From Melioribacter roseus P3M-2 (lineage in GTDB: Bacteria; Bacteroidota; Ignavibacteria; Kapaibacteriales; Kapaibacteriaceae), in contig CAMCXP010000005.1 of NCBI GenBank assembly GCA_945883395.1, forward strand, positions 1 to 36,656: a stretch of 36,656 nt of DNA, read 5' to 3'. Position numbers and translations under genes: made by a program. Under the pieces are notes generated by a model. That model made no database searches, was not told the DNA's origin, and was given only the letters and a program-made list of their open reading frames with translations. Shown here in pieces: positions 1 through 8,020 of the stretch; the stretch's first letter is position 1, and each line of letters opens with the position of its first letter.

Positions 1-2
1 CA

Positions 3-3000
3 CGAAACCAGCCGATCACGTTGCGTTTGCGCAAGATTCTTCCACAGGCGACGGCAGTGCGGTTTGCACTTAGCGGAACAAGTGATCCAGACGCTGTCGT
101 CGAAAACATCATCACGCGCACAGCCGGACAGGACTCCGTTGAATGGACCACAGATGCGGGTGTGCTTCCTGTGAACGCAAAGGTGAGTGTATCGGCAGTC
201 ACGCCATATGTGCAAGATGATGGAGCTGAAGTCGTGCGCTCGATCAACACAGCGCCAGACACACTGTCGATGACGTCCGCGATACCGTTTGATGTTCTTC
301 GTCTTGACTGGAATGTTGATCCAACAACGCAACTGATTCGCGGAGTAAAGCCGTTCCAAAACACGCTCAGCTTCAGTCGCATTCCAGCACAGACGAGACA
401 GATCGAATTGCTCGTGCATGATGATCGCGACAACATCATTGACTCAATTGCGCTCGACGTTCCGTATCGATTGGGGTATGATCCTACGCTGCGTGTTGCA
501 TCACCGTTTGCGTTTAGTGCATTCAACATCGCAGCACTCGAAGTTCGCTACATATCAGACGGCGGACCTGTTGATGGGATCCGATATCGTCGTGCGATCA
601 CATCGCAGCAACAGCCGTTTAGTCTTACGCTAAAATCACTCGACGCTACGACAGCTCCGCCAACGTATGTGAACCGTCCACTTCGTCAGGGCTCATCAGA
701 TATTGCTGAACTCACGCTTCGTTGGACATCCGGTAAGGGGCTTGCACCCACTGTTGCTATTGATTCTATCGTCATGGATGTATTGGATTGTGCGGGGAAC
801 GTCATCGACCGCGAGATGCTTCCTGTGCCGGCACAGTTATCGTCCACAGGTATTGTCGCACAGGCACTGTATGCAGTGTCGAAGCTGCCGCTTTCAACTG
901 ATGCAGTGCGGATGACCGTGTACTCGGAGAGTATGACGCTGCCGAGGGCTGGCGTGGCCACAACAATCCCGTTGAAGCTTCGCACGAACCCATTGCTTCA
1001 TGTTCCGCTTGGTCTGTCGTATCCGACGTACCGCGTGAACGATACAACAAGCTTTGCGTTGCGCCAGCAAATGGTGGCGACGAACGTGAACGGCATCACC
1101 GAAATCGACTCGCTTCAAATCGTCGATGCTTCTTCGCGCGTTGTGACAACGTTTGCGGCTGCGCGTCCGAATGGTGACACGATTCGCTTTGCGGAGTACG
1201 ACTTCAACACATTGCGTCATGAGGATAGTCCGTTCTTCATTCGGGGCCTCATTCGGACATCGACGTGTGTGCAGTTGCCGGCAATTCTTGATACGCTCGC
1301 GCTGATCGAAGTGAAGCCGGTGATGGACGCGCCGCGTGAGCGCAACTGGGTATACTCGTCGAAGGGATGGGGTCCGTTCCAGCAGGGCAGAGCTCCGACA
1401 ACAACCATCGTTGCAAGTGTTTCGCCTTCGTGGTTTATCACATCGCGTGCTGAGGTAGCCGATAGTCTTGCCATCAGTGTTGTTGGCTGGAGCAAGGAGT
1501 TCGGCATCTTCACTGCAGACAATCCGCAGGGCTTTGTGTATGCCGCGCGCAGCCCACTCCCGGGATCTGTCCGTGTGCGTAGTGCTCTCAATCTAAATCC
1601 GTTCGACACCGCATCGGCTGTCGGCATTCGCGTTCAGCGATATGCTCGATCGCTCAGGGGAACAACAAAGGAATTCGAGCAGCTCTATACATTCCCTATT
1701 GCAATGCGTGAGTTCCCCGATCAACGCATTGTTGCTGATACGACAGGATTCGAGCAATCAGTGCTTGCCGGTACAAGCAGTGCGGACGTCATGAAGAGTA
1801 TCTACGACTTCCGTATGGAGCCGCAGTCGGCGGCAATCGACTCGCTGCGATTTGTGATGATGAGTAGCGACGAAACAGTGCTTGACGGACTCGCTGTTGG
1901 TGCGCAATCACGCAGTGTCGCTGATTCAACGTCAGTCTTCACGATGCAACGCAACGTTGCGTCATATCCGTGGCCGCACGTCGCACGTGATCGTGCGCGT
2001 GTGGCAATCAATGTTGGGTACCAGTTTGCTGGCGCGACGAAGCCAACGAAGATCCAGAAGACTGCGATTACGATTCTTCCACGCGCTGATTGGCTGAACG
2101 GTGCAGACGTATCGCTCAGTGGTGCAGCGACAGACAGTCTGATTGATCTCGCAGTTCGCATCCCAATGCCATTCTTTGCTGTCAGCGATGTCCTTCCATT
2201 GTTCGGCCGTGTCTCAAGCAAGCTTGTATCGAGTGATCCCAATGGATCTCTCAGTGTAGCGGCGCGTTACAACACGAAGTCACGAGGCTTTTCTATCCTT
2301 GATGCACCGCAAACGGAATCGTTTTGGAAGCCTACGATCAGTATCGCAGACGGCGGAAACTTCAACATCTCCAACACTGTCAATGATGGATCGACATTTG
2401 ATGAATTCACTGCGCTGTATCGCTTTGTTGATGCACCGTTAGCTGATAACTCGGCCATCGTTCCAAACAGAGAGCTTCGCGTGCGTCAACTGTATACGGC
2501 TGGAGGCGGTGGTCCTGTTGGTATGGTTCGTTGGATTAAGGAAATGGGCGGCATCATCAAGAAGCTCGCAAAGGCGACGTCGATTGTGAGCTTGACGCCA
2601 ACGTTTGTGCTGGATCTATCGGCGAGACAGGTGTCGACCGTGAATCTGGGAACTGAGGAAACTGGTACGCTCGTGCACCTGAGCGAAGAAGAGCCACCAA
2701 GCATTGAGACAGAGCCAAATGAGTTTCCTACAAGTCAGGGTATGTCGTGGATCATCACAGGTGGTGGTGGTATCGATGCAAGTCTGATGGGTGTGTTCGG
2801 TATCAACGCATCAATCACTCACAACATGGTCGTGGCCTACGGTAACACGTATTCGGGTGCCGTGAATAGTCGCAAGGAGCGATACTGGCCTGCGGGACGT
2901 ATTCACGAGAACTGGTTCAATCTAGAAATGTCGTTGTTCTTCGGCCTCATCAATATCGACTTGTTCCGAGGTCGCTTGAACAGTTGGTTGCAGGATGACG

Positions 3001-4727
3001 ATGCAATGCCATCGTACTTGGTGTTCAGTAGTTCATGGGAGTCGTTGTTTAAGCCAGGTATTCCTGAGCCTCCAGTTGAAATTCCGACGCGAGTGCAACC
3101 ACTTGCTGGATTGTCACAAGAGTTACCGTTTTACAATCCGGCACCGGCAATTGCATCCGATACGAGCAATCTTCTCGCAGTGCATATCGAGCAGGCGCTG
3201 CTCGACAACTCGGGTCGCCTTGTGTTGTCGACGCTGAACAACAGAACGCGCGGACTTGAATCGTCGGTAACCGTGATGCAGAATCGCAATGGCATGCATC
3301 ATGCAACGCTTGCTCTTGTAGGCAAGCAGGGGAATGCTGCTGTCGCATGGACGCAGAATGCGTTTGACTCACGGTACTATGGATCGTCGAATCTCAATGA
3401 TCTGCTGGGGTACGAAGAAGTACATGCTGCGATGTACGATGCAACGACAAACGCCGTACAGCAGCTTGGCCGCATTTCGGAGCCAGCGCAATTCACTGGT
3501 ACACCTCGCATTGCAGTTGCCAATGACTCATCGACTGCGATGGTTGTATGGCAGACAATTCGACTCACTGAATCTCCATTGCCTGGGCAGCCCCCTGTCT
3601 ATATGTCGGACATTCGTGTGCGTCCGATCATTCGTACTGCAAGGGGCTGGCAACTCGGCGAATCAAAGGTTGTGTGGTCGCGTCCGAACGCTCGCGATGT
3701 CAATATCACGTCACTCCCGAATGGACAGTATTTGATTGCGTGCATATATGACGAATCAAACGCGCAACAAGAGACAGTCTCGTATTGGGAAGTCTCGGCG
3801 ACGTCGACCAAGCCATGGGAGCGCATGGGCTCTGTAGATGAAGCTGCACTTGGCATCGTGAAGTCGGATATCGAACTGATGTCAAACGGCAACGACGTTG
3901 TGCTGATATACGGTCACGCACATTCGACAGACTCTGCGAGCTATGTGCGCTCGTTGAACTATCACCGCTATACCGATGGCGTGTGGAAGAGCATGGGATC
4001 GCCAAATCTCGGCGGGTCTACTGGACTATTCCGACATATCAAGGGCGATGTATCGAATGGTGGAACGCTCTTCACGCTGATTGATGCGTACGACTACGAA
4101 AAGACGGACAGCACGCGTCACAAGGTGATTGCAATTGTCGGATCAATTCACACATCACCAGACTCGTGGAAGGTCTTCAGCAATCACGAAGTATACTCTG
4201 AGGGTGATCGCTCGATATGGTCGGCAGATGCATCGGTGGGATACGACGATATCCTGTACGTAGCAACGCAAGAGCTCGACACGCTGCGTGGCAATCGTCA
4301 GCAGTATCGCAATGGCAAGCCCCTTGGCGCAAGTCGTCTCAATACCGTGCTTCGTGCTATGAAGCTCTCGAAGGATGGAAACCTTGTGGGCTCGTCGTTT
4401 GGAGGAAATCCTACATCGGTTGGTCAGGATCGCCATGAAGATCTCGAAGCATCATTGCGATATCGCGTTCGCTTGATGGATCCTGCACCCAATCCAACGC
4501 AAGGCACGTGCACAGTACCTGTTTCGGTTCTGCGTGCATGCACGATCACTGTGCGCCTTGTCGATGCAGTTGGACGCGCAATCGAAACTCTGTACGCTGG
4601 GGCTGTTGGTGAAGGTATTCAGGGAATCACGTTCAATGTGTCGGCAATCCCTGCCGGCGCATACCACGTGGTAATCTCCGACCACATCGGCGTTGCAGGC
4701 AGTGTTCCGTTGGTGGTGATGCCGTGA
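3..4727 (+). CDS. Giant secreted protein with C-terminal T9SS sorting domain (5' truncated by window edge)
   Basis: The frame is open to the left edge (codons from base 3 contain no stop), so the TTG at 21 is not a credible start and the N-terminus with its signal peptide is missing. More than 1570 residues are present. Most of it is Ser/Thr/Asp-rich, beta-type sequence with no family I can name. The second half contains recurring strands such as AVAWTQ and MVVWQT that recall beta-propeller blades. The last 80 or so residues (from DPAPNPTQG through RLVDAVGRAIETLY to IPAGAYHVVISD) have the layout of a type A T9SS C-terminal sorting domain, so the protein is probably exported across the outer membrane and attached to the surface or released. 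A palindrome that can act as a terminator follows two bases after the stop. Export by T9SS is inferred from the tail; the function is unknown. Confidence 0.85.
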   Translation, partial: RNQPITLRLRKILPQATAVRFALSGTSDPDAVVENIITRTAGQDSVEWTTDAGVLPVNAKVSVSAVTPYVQDDGAEVVRSINTAPDTLSMTSAIPFDVLRLDWNVDPTTQLIRGVKPFQNTLSFSRIPAQTRQIELLVHDDRDNIIDSIALDVPYRLGYDPTLRVASPFAFSAFNIAALEVRYISDGGPVDGIRYRRAITSQQQPFSLTLKSLDATTAPPTYVNRPLRQGSSDIAELTLRWTSGKGLAPTVAIDSIVMDVLDCAGNVIDREMLPVPAQLSSTGIVAQALYAVSKLPLSTDAVRMTVYSESMTLPRAGVATTIPLKLRTNPLLHVPLGLSYPTYRVNDTTSFALRQQMVATNVNGITEIDSLQIVDASSRVVTTFAAARPNGDTIRFAEYDFNTLRHEDSPFFIRGLIRTSTCVQLPAILDTLALIEVKPVMDAPRERNWVYSSKGWGPFQQGRAPTTTIVASVSPSWFITSRAEVADSLAISVVGWSKEFGIFTADNPQGFVYAARSPLPGSVRVRSALNLNPFDTASAVGIRVQRYARSLRGTTKEFEQLYTFPIAMREFPDQRIVADTTGFEQSVLAGTSSADVMKSIYDFRMEPQSAAIDSLRFVMMSSDETVLDGLAVGAQSRSVADSTSVFTMQRNVASYPWPHVARDRARVAINVGYQFAGATKPTKIQKTAITILPRADWLNGADVSLSGAATDSLIDLAVRIPMPFFAVSDVLPLFGRVSSKLVSSDPNGSLSVAARYNTKSRGFSILDAPQTESFWKPTISIADGGNFNISNTVNDGSTFDEFTALYRFVDAPLADNSAIVPNRELRVRQLYTAGGGGPVGMVRWIKEMGGIIKKLAKATSIVSLTPTFVLDLSARQVSTVNLGTEETGTLVHLSEEEPPSIETEPNEFPTSQGMSWIITGGGGIDASLMGVFGINASITHNMVVAYGNTYSGAVNSRKERYWPAGRIHENWFNLEMSLFFGLINIDLFRGRLNSWLQDDDAMPSYLVFSSSWESLFKPGIPEPPVEIPTRVQPLAGLSQELPFYNPAPAIASDTSNLLAVHIEQALLDNSGRLVLSTLNNRTRGLESSVTVMQNRNGMHHATLALVGKQGNAAVAWTQNAFDSRYYGSSNLNDLLGYEEVHAAMYDATTNAVQQLGRISEPAQFTGTPRIAVANDSSTAMVVWQTIRLTESPLPGQPPVYMSDIRVRPIIRTARGWQLGESKVVWSRPNARDVNITSLPNGQYLIACIYDESNAQQETVSYWEVSATSTKPWERMGSVDEAALGIVKSDIELMSNGNDVVLIYGHAHSTDSASYVRSLNYHRYTDGVWKSMGSPNLGGSTGLFRHIKGDVSNGGTLFTLIDAYDYEKTDSTRHKVIAIVGSIHTSPDSWKVFSNHEVYSEGDRSIWSADASVGYDDILYVATQELDTLRGNRQQYRNGKPLGASRLNTVLRAMKLSKDGNLVGSSFGGNPTSVGQDRHEDLEASLRYRVRLMDPAPNPTQGTCTVPVSVLRACTITVRLVDAVGRAIETLYAGAVGEGIQGITFNVSAIPAGAYHVVISDHIGVAGSVPLVVMP

Positions 4728-4729
4728 TT

Positions 4730-4763
4730 CCGTACGGACGACCACATAGGGTCGTCCGTGCGG
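4730..4763. terminator. Palindrome between convergent genes, probable bidirectional terminator (repeat copy A)
   Basis: CCGTACGGACGACC pairs with GGTCGTCCGTGCGG (one mismatch, 14-bp stem) around the loop ACATAG. It lies between the stop of the T9SS protein and the stop of the convergent FISUMP gene. No long T-tract follows on either side. Its core GACCACATAGGGTCG recurs near 6.2 kb, so it may also belong to a dispersed palindromic repeat family. Confidence 0.6.
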
Positions 4764-4783
4764 AGTTCGCTCGTTCGGCGTTG

Positions 4784-5437
4784 TTAGTCCTTTACACAGC
4801 GCACAGAAAAACCGTTGCCCATGTAGAATGCGCCGCGGTAACATTTCTGTGTGTTGCGTCCGAGGTAGCGCTTCCATGCAAGGTTGTTGTTGCTCACTGT
4901 TGAGCTCCACCAGTGTCCGAGTTCACCGTAGCTGTAGAACAGACCGTTGAAGTCGACGAAGCCGGAAGGCAAACCGAAAAAACCGCTGCTGTCATTGCCG
5001 TTGCCGTTATTAAGCCAGCCGCTCTTACTCTTCATATTTCCACCAGCGACGGCTGTACCGCCGAGGAAATCAACGAGCGTTGTCCACTCCTGATCCGTTG
5101 GCACATGATATCCTGCTGGCGCGAGTACGCGTGGATCTGTCACAGCATACCAGTTGTAAAGCTTGCCGTGTCGCGCACCATTCGCTGCATTGTTGTCGTA
5201 GTAACACCATGCAGGTGTTCCCTCGTTCGCAGCCTTCTCCCACAATTCATACGTCGATGCATGTGGGATTGAATCCCCATTTCGGAAGGTGCTCACATTC
5301 AGATTCGTTGTCATCCACACTTGCGTGCCGATGCGGATCTCGGATGTAGATGGAACCTCCGGTTCGATGACTGTTGATTCCGTGCACGACGACACGATCA
5401 ATGCAACGCATGCGCAGAGCGCAACAAACACCTTCAT
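4784..5437 (-). CDS. FISUMP-domain lipoprotein
   Basis: This is a 217-residue exported lipoprotein. A short hydrophobic signal ends in the lipobox VSSC, so it should be acylated and held in a membrane. The rest matches the Fibrobacter succinogenes major paralogous (FISUMP) domain: IGTQVWMTTNLNV near the start, then GKLYNWYAV, APAGYHVPTDQEW, WWSS and a terminal FSVRCVKD. The ORF track starts at 5440 with a double ATG; I chose the second ATG (5437) because AGGGGG then has a five-base spacer, but the first is possible. FISUMP domains are common in surface proteins of Fibrobacteres and Bacteroidota; their exact role is not established. It is convergent with the T9SS gene and divergent from the beta-barrel gene. 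Family call is firm, function unknown. Confidence 0.87.
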   Translation of the reverse strand: MKVFVALCACVALIVSSCTESTVIEPEVPSTSEIRIGTQVWMTTNLNVSTFRNGDSIPHASTYELWEKAANEGTPAWCYYDNNAANGARHGKLYNWYAVTDPRVLAPAGYHVPTDQEWTTLVDFLGGTAVAGGNMKSKSGWLNNGNGNDSSGFFGLPSGFVDFNGLFYSYGELGHWWSSTVSNNNLAWKRYLGRNTQKCYRGAFYMGNGFSVRCVKD

Positions 5438-5571
5438 CATAGCCCCCTATGTGCGCTCAGTCATAGAGCGCTGTTGAAGAATGCGGTAAAGATACAAATG
5501 CGTATCGTTGGTGTATCTTGTCGCGTGCAACGTGCACACAGCAGTTCATTGTTTTATCTATCGGGGGATGT

Positions 5572-6210
5572 ATGAAGCAGTTTGTGGCTACGATGATTGT
5601 AGCAATCATGATCGCCGGCACAGCATCGGCACAGATGGTGCCTTTCACGCCATCTGGGACATCGGCGGTGACGCCATTTGCGAGTCTTGCGTTGAAGGAT
5701 AATGCCAAGAGCGAATACGCGCTCGGTGCAATGTATATGGCCTCGTTCGGACTTGGCGTTCAGGCCGATTACTCTATGGGGAACGGCGGCTCAGACGGTC
5801 TTTCCTCCTCAACGTCAGACGTGTCGTTGAGCGTTGGCTATTTCCCTGTGTGGGCGGGTTCGACAGGGGGCTTTAATCTTGGCGTTGTTGCTGGGTACTC
5901 ATCAGGTAGGTTCGACAACGATAATGGTGGCCTCGTCAAGAACGATCGTGACTACTCACTCGGCCTGTCGACGTCCTATACTGGCGTCGTCTCCGACCGT
6001 GTATCGGTCATTCCATTCTTCACACTCGGCTGGGCAGTAGAAGAAGAGTCAAACGATGTTGTAAGCAATTGGGATCGTGGTTCATATAATGCGTATGGTA
6101 CACACATCCGCTACGGCATGGGCTCCAACGCATTGGTTTTCACAGTGCAGTCGAGTGGAGCTTCATGGGAACGCCTCGCACTCGGCGTGCGCTATGTGAT
6201 TGCGTTGTAA
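5572..6210 (+). CDS. Small outer-membrane beta-barrel protein
   Basis: A 212-residue protein starting at the ATG after CGGGGGATGT, which gives a normal signal peptide (MKQFVATMIVAIMIAGTASA) cut before QMVPF; the track start at 5518 adds 18 residues that spoil this signal. The mature part alternates polar and hydrophobic residues with Gly/Tyr turns (ALGAMYMASFGLGVQADYSM, VSLSVGYFPVW, FNLGVVAGYSSG, YSLGLSTSYTG) and ends in RYVIAL, typical of an 8- to 10-strand barrel inserted by BAM. No enzyme motif is visible. Likely role is structural or transport in the outer membrane, which is inference from the pattern. It is monocistronic; the two palindromic elements after the stop probably include its terminator. 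Confidence 0.78.
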   Translation: MKQFVATMIVAIMIAGTASAQMVPFTPSGTSAVTPFASLALKDNAKSEYALGAMYMASFGLGVQADYSMGNGGSDGLSSSTSDVSLSVGYFPVWAGSTGGFNLGVVAGYSSGRFDNDNGGLVKNDRDYSLGLSTSYTGVVSDRVSVIPFFTLGWAVEEESNDVVSNWDRGSYNAYGTHIRYGMGSNALVFTVQSSGASWERLALGVRYVIAL

Positions 6211-6226
6211 GATTCATTGATGCACT

Positions 6227-6245
6227 GGCGGCCACATAGGGTCGC
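6227..6245. repeat. Palindromic repeat fragment (copy B)
   Basis: GGCGGCCACATAGGGTCGC shares the core CCACATAGGGTCG with the palindrome at 4730-4763, but its left arm has diverged, so the pairing is poor. It sits 16 bases after the beta-barrel gene stop, just before copy C. Likely a decayed member of the same short repeat family. Confidence 0.5.
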
Positions 6246-6260
6246 AACGGGAAGAGCGAG

Positions 6261-6285
6261 GGGCGACCATACATGGTCGCCCTTT
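6261..6285 (+). terminator. Hairpin terminator / palindromic repeat copy C
   Basis: GGGCGACCA and TGGTCGCCC form a perfect 9-bp stem around TACA, followed by TTT. It follows the beta-barrel gene by about 50 bases and abuts the stop codon of the minus-strand chimeric ORF, so it could end transcription for the plus strand. It resembles the repeat cores at 4730 and 6227. Confidence 0.6.
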
Positions 6286-6289
6286 GCAT

Positions 6290-6714
6290 TTACAATGGCA
6301 CCGATTTCGGATTCGAAAACACGTTGTCGGGGTCGAGATGACGTTTCACCGCGCGGAGACGTTCGAGGTTGTTGCCGTAGTATGCTTCGAGGTAGTTCGT
6401 CTCGCGACGGTCGATGAAGTTGATGACGCTGTTCCGTGATGTATATGGCTCCATTGCAGCATGGAATGCATCGAGCCACGCAAAATTCGCAGCGAGATAC
6501 TTACTGTCTGGCGCTTGCCACTCAAGATCGATCGACGAGATCATCGTTGCGTTGCGGAATGGAAATGCCGTCGCATCATTCGGTACGTCCTTGATCCGTC
6601 CGCCCATGAGGAAGTACTTCCACATTGCATCAACTGAGGTGCCGGGCCACTCGCGCATGTAGCGGAAAATGGTGTCGCGGCCCTCGGCAGAGATCTTGTC
6701 GAAGGCGAATCGTG
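6290..6714 (-). pseudogene. C-terminal fragment of FAD-linked oxidase (berberine-bridge type)
   Basis: About 140 codons ending in AYYGNNLERLRAVKRHLDPDNVF, the hallmark of the BBE domain that closes flavin-dependent berberine-bridge/6-hydroxynicotine-oxidase-like enzymes. The preceding residues (TNYLEAYYG, INFIDRRE, WQAPDSKYLAANFAWLDAF) fit the same domain. The FAD-binding PP-loop domain, which supplies most of a roughly 450- to 500-residue enzyme, is absent. Instead the frame runs straight back into an IS3 transposase fragment, giving the 177-residue ORF 6290-6823. The fragment has no stop of its own, so the deletion or IS insertion is probably not ancient. Its original substrate cannot be told. 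I regard it as a broken gene, not a functional chimera. Confidence 0.8.
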
Positions 6715-6715
6715 T

Positions 6716-7018
6716 ACGCTTGGGTTGCTTTGATGGCACCTTCAGTCCTTCTTCGCGCCACACGCGGTAGACGAACTTGTGGTTTACCTTCCATCCCTCT
6801 GCCTGCATAAAAACCCATATCATTCGTTAGCCGTAGCGCCCATATTCCTTTGCCAAGGCAATGATGCGCATACGAGCGGCATCCTCTGCCTTGCACTTGA
6901 GTGCCTCATGACGCTGCGTTGAACGTATCTATCCCAGAGTCTTGCATGCCCGGCGCTGACTCACCGCTAAGACACCCATTACACAATGGACGGTCTCACG
7001 GCGCCTAGCCGGGCTCAA
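6716..7018 (-). pseudogene. IS3 transposase orfB, N-terminal remnant
   Basis: Translating from the TTG that overlaps the orfA stop gives SPARRRETVH, then VSQRRACKTLG, a TAG stop, IRSTQRH, then IIALAKEYGRYG, a TAA stop and EGWKVNHKFVYRVWREEGL. These are the conserved HTH_21 / N-terminal blocks of IS3-family OrfB, normally without stops. In active relatives OrfB is made by -1 frameshifting from orfA; here AACTTTTGAG sits at the junction, but I cannot confirm slippage. The sequence ends at KQPKR, after which BBE-domain codons begin in frame. No integrase core (rve, DDE) is left. Confidence 0.87.
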
Positions 7019-7293
7019 AAGTTTCCCCGGGCTACCTCTTTCAGGATCTGGTTGTCTACCGTCAGATCTGATACCGCTCGTCGCAGGCGTCGGTTCTCTG
7101 CCTCCACATCCTTGAGCTTCTTGACCTGCTCAAGGCCTACACCGCCGTAGATCTTACGCCATCGTTAGTACGTTGCTTCTGTGATCTTTTGATCTCTGCA
7201 AAAGGCGTCTATGGTACCACCTTTGGATACAACAACCTCGGCTGCTCGCAACATGCCGATGATCTGCTCTTCCGTGTGATGTTTCCGTCCCAT
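7015..7293 (-). pseudogene. IS3 transposase orfA with nonsense codon
   Basis: The 93-codon reading begins MGRKHHTEEQIIGMLRAAE, continues with IDAFCRDQKITEATY, hits TAA at 7165-7167, then resumes RWRKIYGGVGLEQVKKL, a leucine-rich stretch (AENRRLRRAVSDLTVDNQIL) and KEVARGNF before the natural TGA. This is the HTH_Tnp_1 protein of IS407-like elements: a helix-turn-helix for end binding plus a coiled coil for dimerisation. The TAA replaces the second aromatic residue of the usual TYYRW motif. AAAGGAG lies eight bases before the ATG, so translation signals are intact although the product would be cut short. Confidence 0.9.
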
Positions 7294-7343
7294 ACCGAGC
7301 TCCTTTCGACTACCAAACTATCATTTCTGTTGGTAGTATTTTT

Positions 7344-7356
7344 GGGGAGCAGGTCA
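7344..7356 (-). repeat. Terminal inverted repeat of the IS remnant
   Basis: On the minus strand the element begins TGACCTGCTCCCC, of the TGA..C.GCCCC type that opens IS3-family elements, about 60 bases before orfA. The partner repeat is not in the window because the distal half of the element is lost. No target duplication can be tested. Confidence 0.65.
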
Positions 7357-7925
7357 GCTCGGCTAGCTTTGATTCGTCGCTGAGCTACGACCGATCAAAG
7401 GTCGAGGAAACCGTGATCGTGGAACGTGTGAAAACCGGTGGTGCTGCTGATCGTGCAGGCATCAAGGTTGGCGACATCATCCGAACGCTGAACGGTGTAC
7501 TCGTCCGCACCAAGGACAACATCATGCAGTATATGGCAATGTTCCGTCCGGGGCAGCGCATCTCCGTCGGACTCGGTCGTAATGGCGATTCACTCTCCGT
7601 CGATGTGCAACTCGACACCATGGAACTCCCGTTCGAGCAGCGTGATCGCGTCGCCACACGGAAGCCGTTGTTTGGCGCAGAGATCGTCTCAACCGGTTCC
7701 ACATGTACGCTCAAGAATGTGAAGCGCTATGGCCCATGCTACCACGCTGGACTTCAGGATGGCGACCTCATCGTTTCAGTGAACGGTCGGCCCGTGACGT
7801 CGCGTGATGACCTAACGCGGACTATTGAGCCCCTCGTACCTGGCGCAGTTGCAGCAGTCGTTGCCGATCGTCGTGGCACGCGCATCACAAGTGACCTCGT
7901 CGTGGGCGCGACGCATAAGAAGTAG
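7357..7925 (+). pseudogene. Two-PDZ protein, N-terminus removed by IS (possibly the tail of an HtrA/DegP-like protease)
   Basis: The frame is open from the IS edge and reads like protein at once (SFDSSLSYDRSKVEETV), then carries a PDZ domain (VIVERVKTGGAADRAGIKVGDII) and a second PDZ (GPCYHAGLQDGDLIVSVNG) before stopping after THKK. A pair of C-terminal PDZ domains after a serine-protease domain is the HtrA/DegP layout; no catalytic Ser-Asp-His domain is present here, so the protease identity is inference. The ORF track begins at GTG 7413, which has GAGGA four bases upstream, so a 170-residue PDZ-only product could still be made. I call it a truncated gene because coding sequence clearly precedes that GTG and ends exactly where the IS begins. 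Confidence 0.75.
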
Positions 7926-7963
7926 CGTACGCTGTTCCGTCTGTTACGCAGATGTAACCTTGC

Positions 7964-7971
7964 TAACTTTG
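7964..7971 (+). promoter_or_regulatory. Putative -7 promoter box
   Basis: TAACTTTG is an exact match to the Bacteroidota -7 consensus TAnnTTTG, 49 bases upstream of the ATG of the SBBP/T9SS gene. I see no clear TTTG -33 partner at the usual 19-base spacing, so support is moderate. Confidence 0.4.
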
Positions 7972-8020
7972 CGGGATTCTTGCGCTTTCCACGAATTTCT
8001 GCACAGTTCGCACAGTACCT

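Larger units (their letters stand above)
6716..7356 (-). mobile_element. Degenerate, truncated IS3-family element
   Basis: Reading the minus strand from 7356 gives an IS-like end (TGACCTGCTCCCC), then a ribosome site AAAGGAG, orfA (7293-7015) and an overlapping orfB that breaks off near 6716. OrfA and the start of orfB follow the IS407-like layout (RHTEEQI-type start, KEVxxGNF end, then SPARRR). Three in-frame nonsense codons (7165-7167, 6929-6931, 6827-6829) disable it. The distal two thirds of orfB, with the DDE catalytic core, and the other terminal repeat are missing, so only about 640 bases of a roughly 1.2-1.3 kb element remain. It cannot transpose by itself. Confidence 0.87.
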
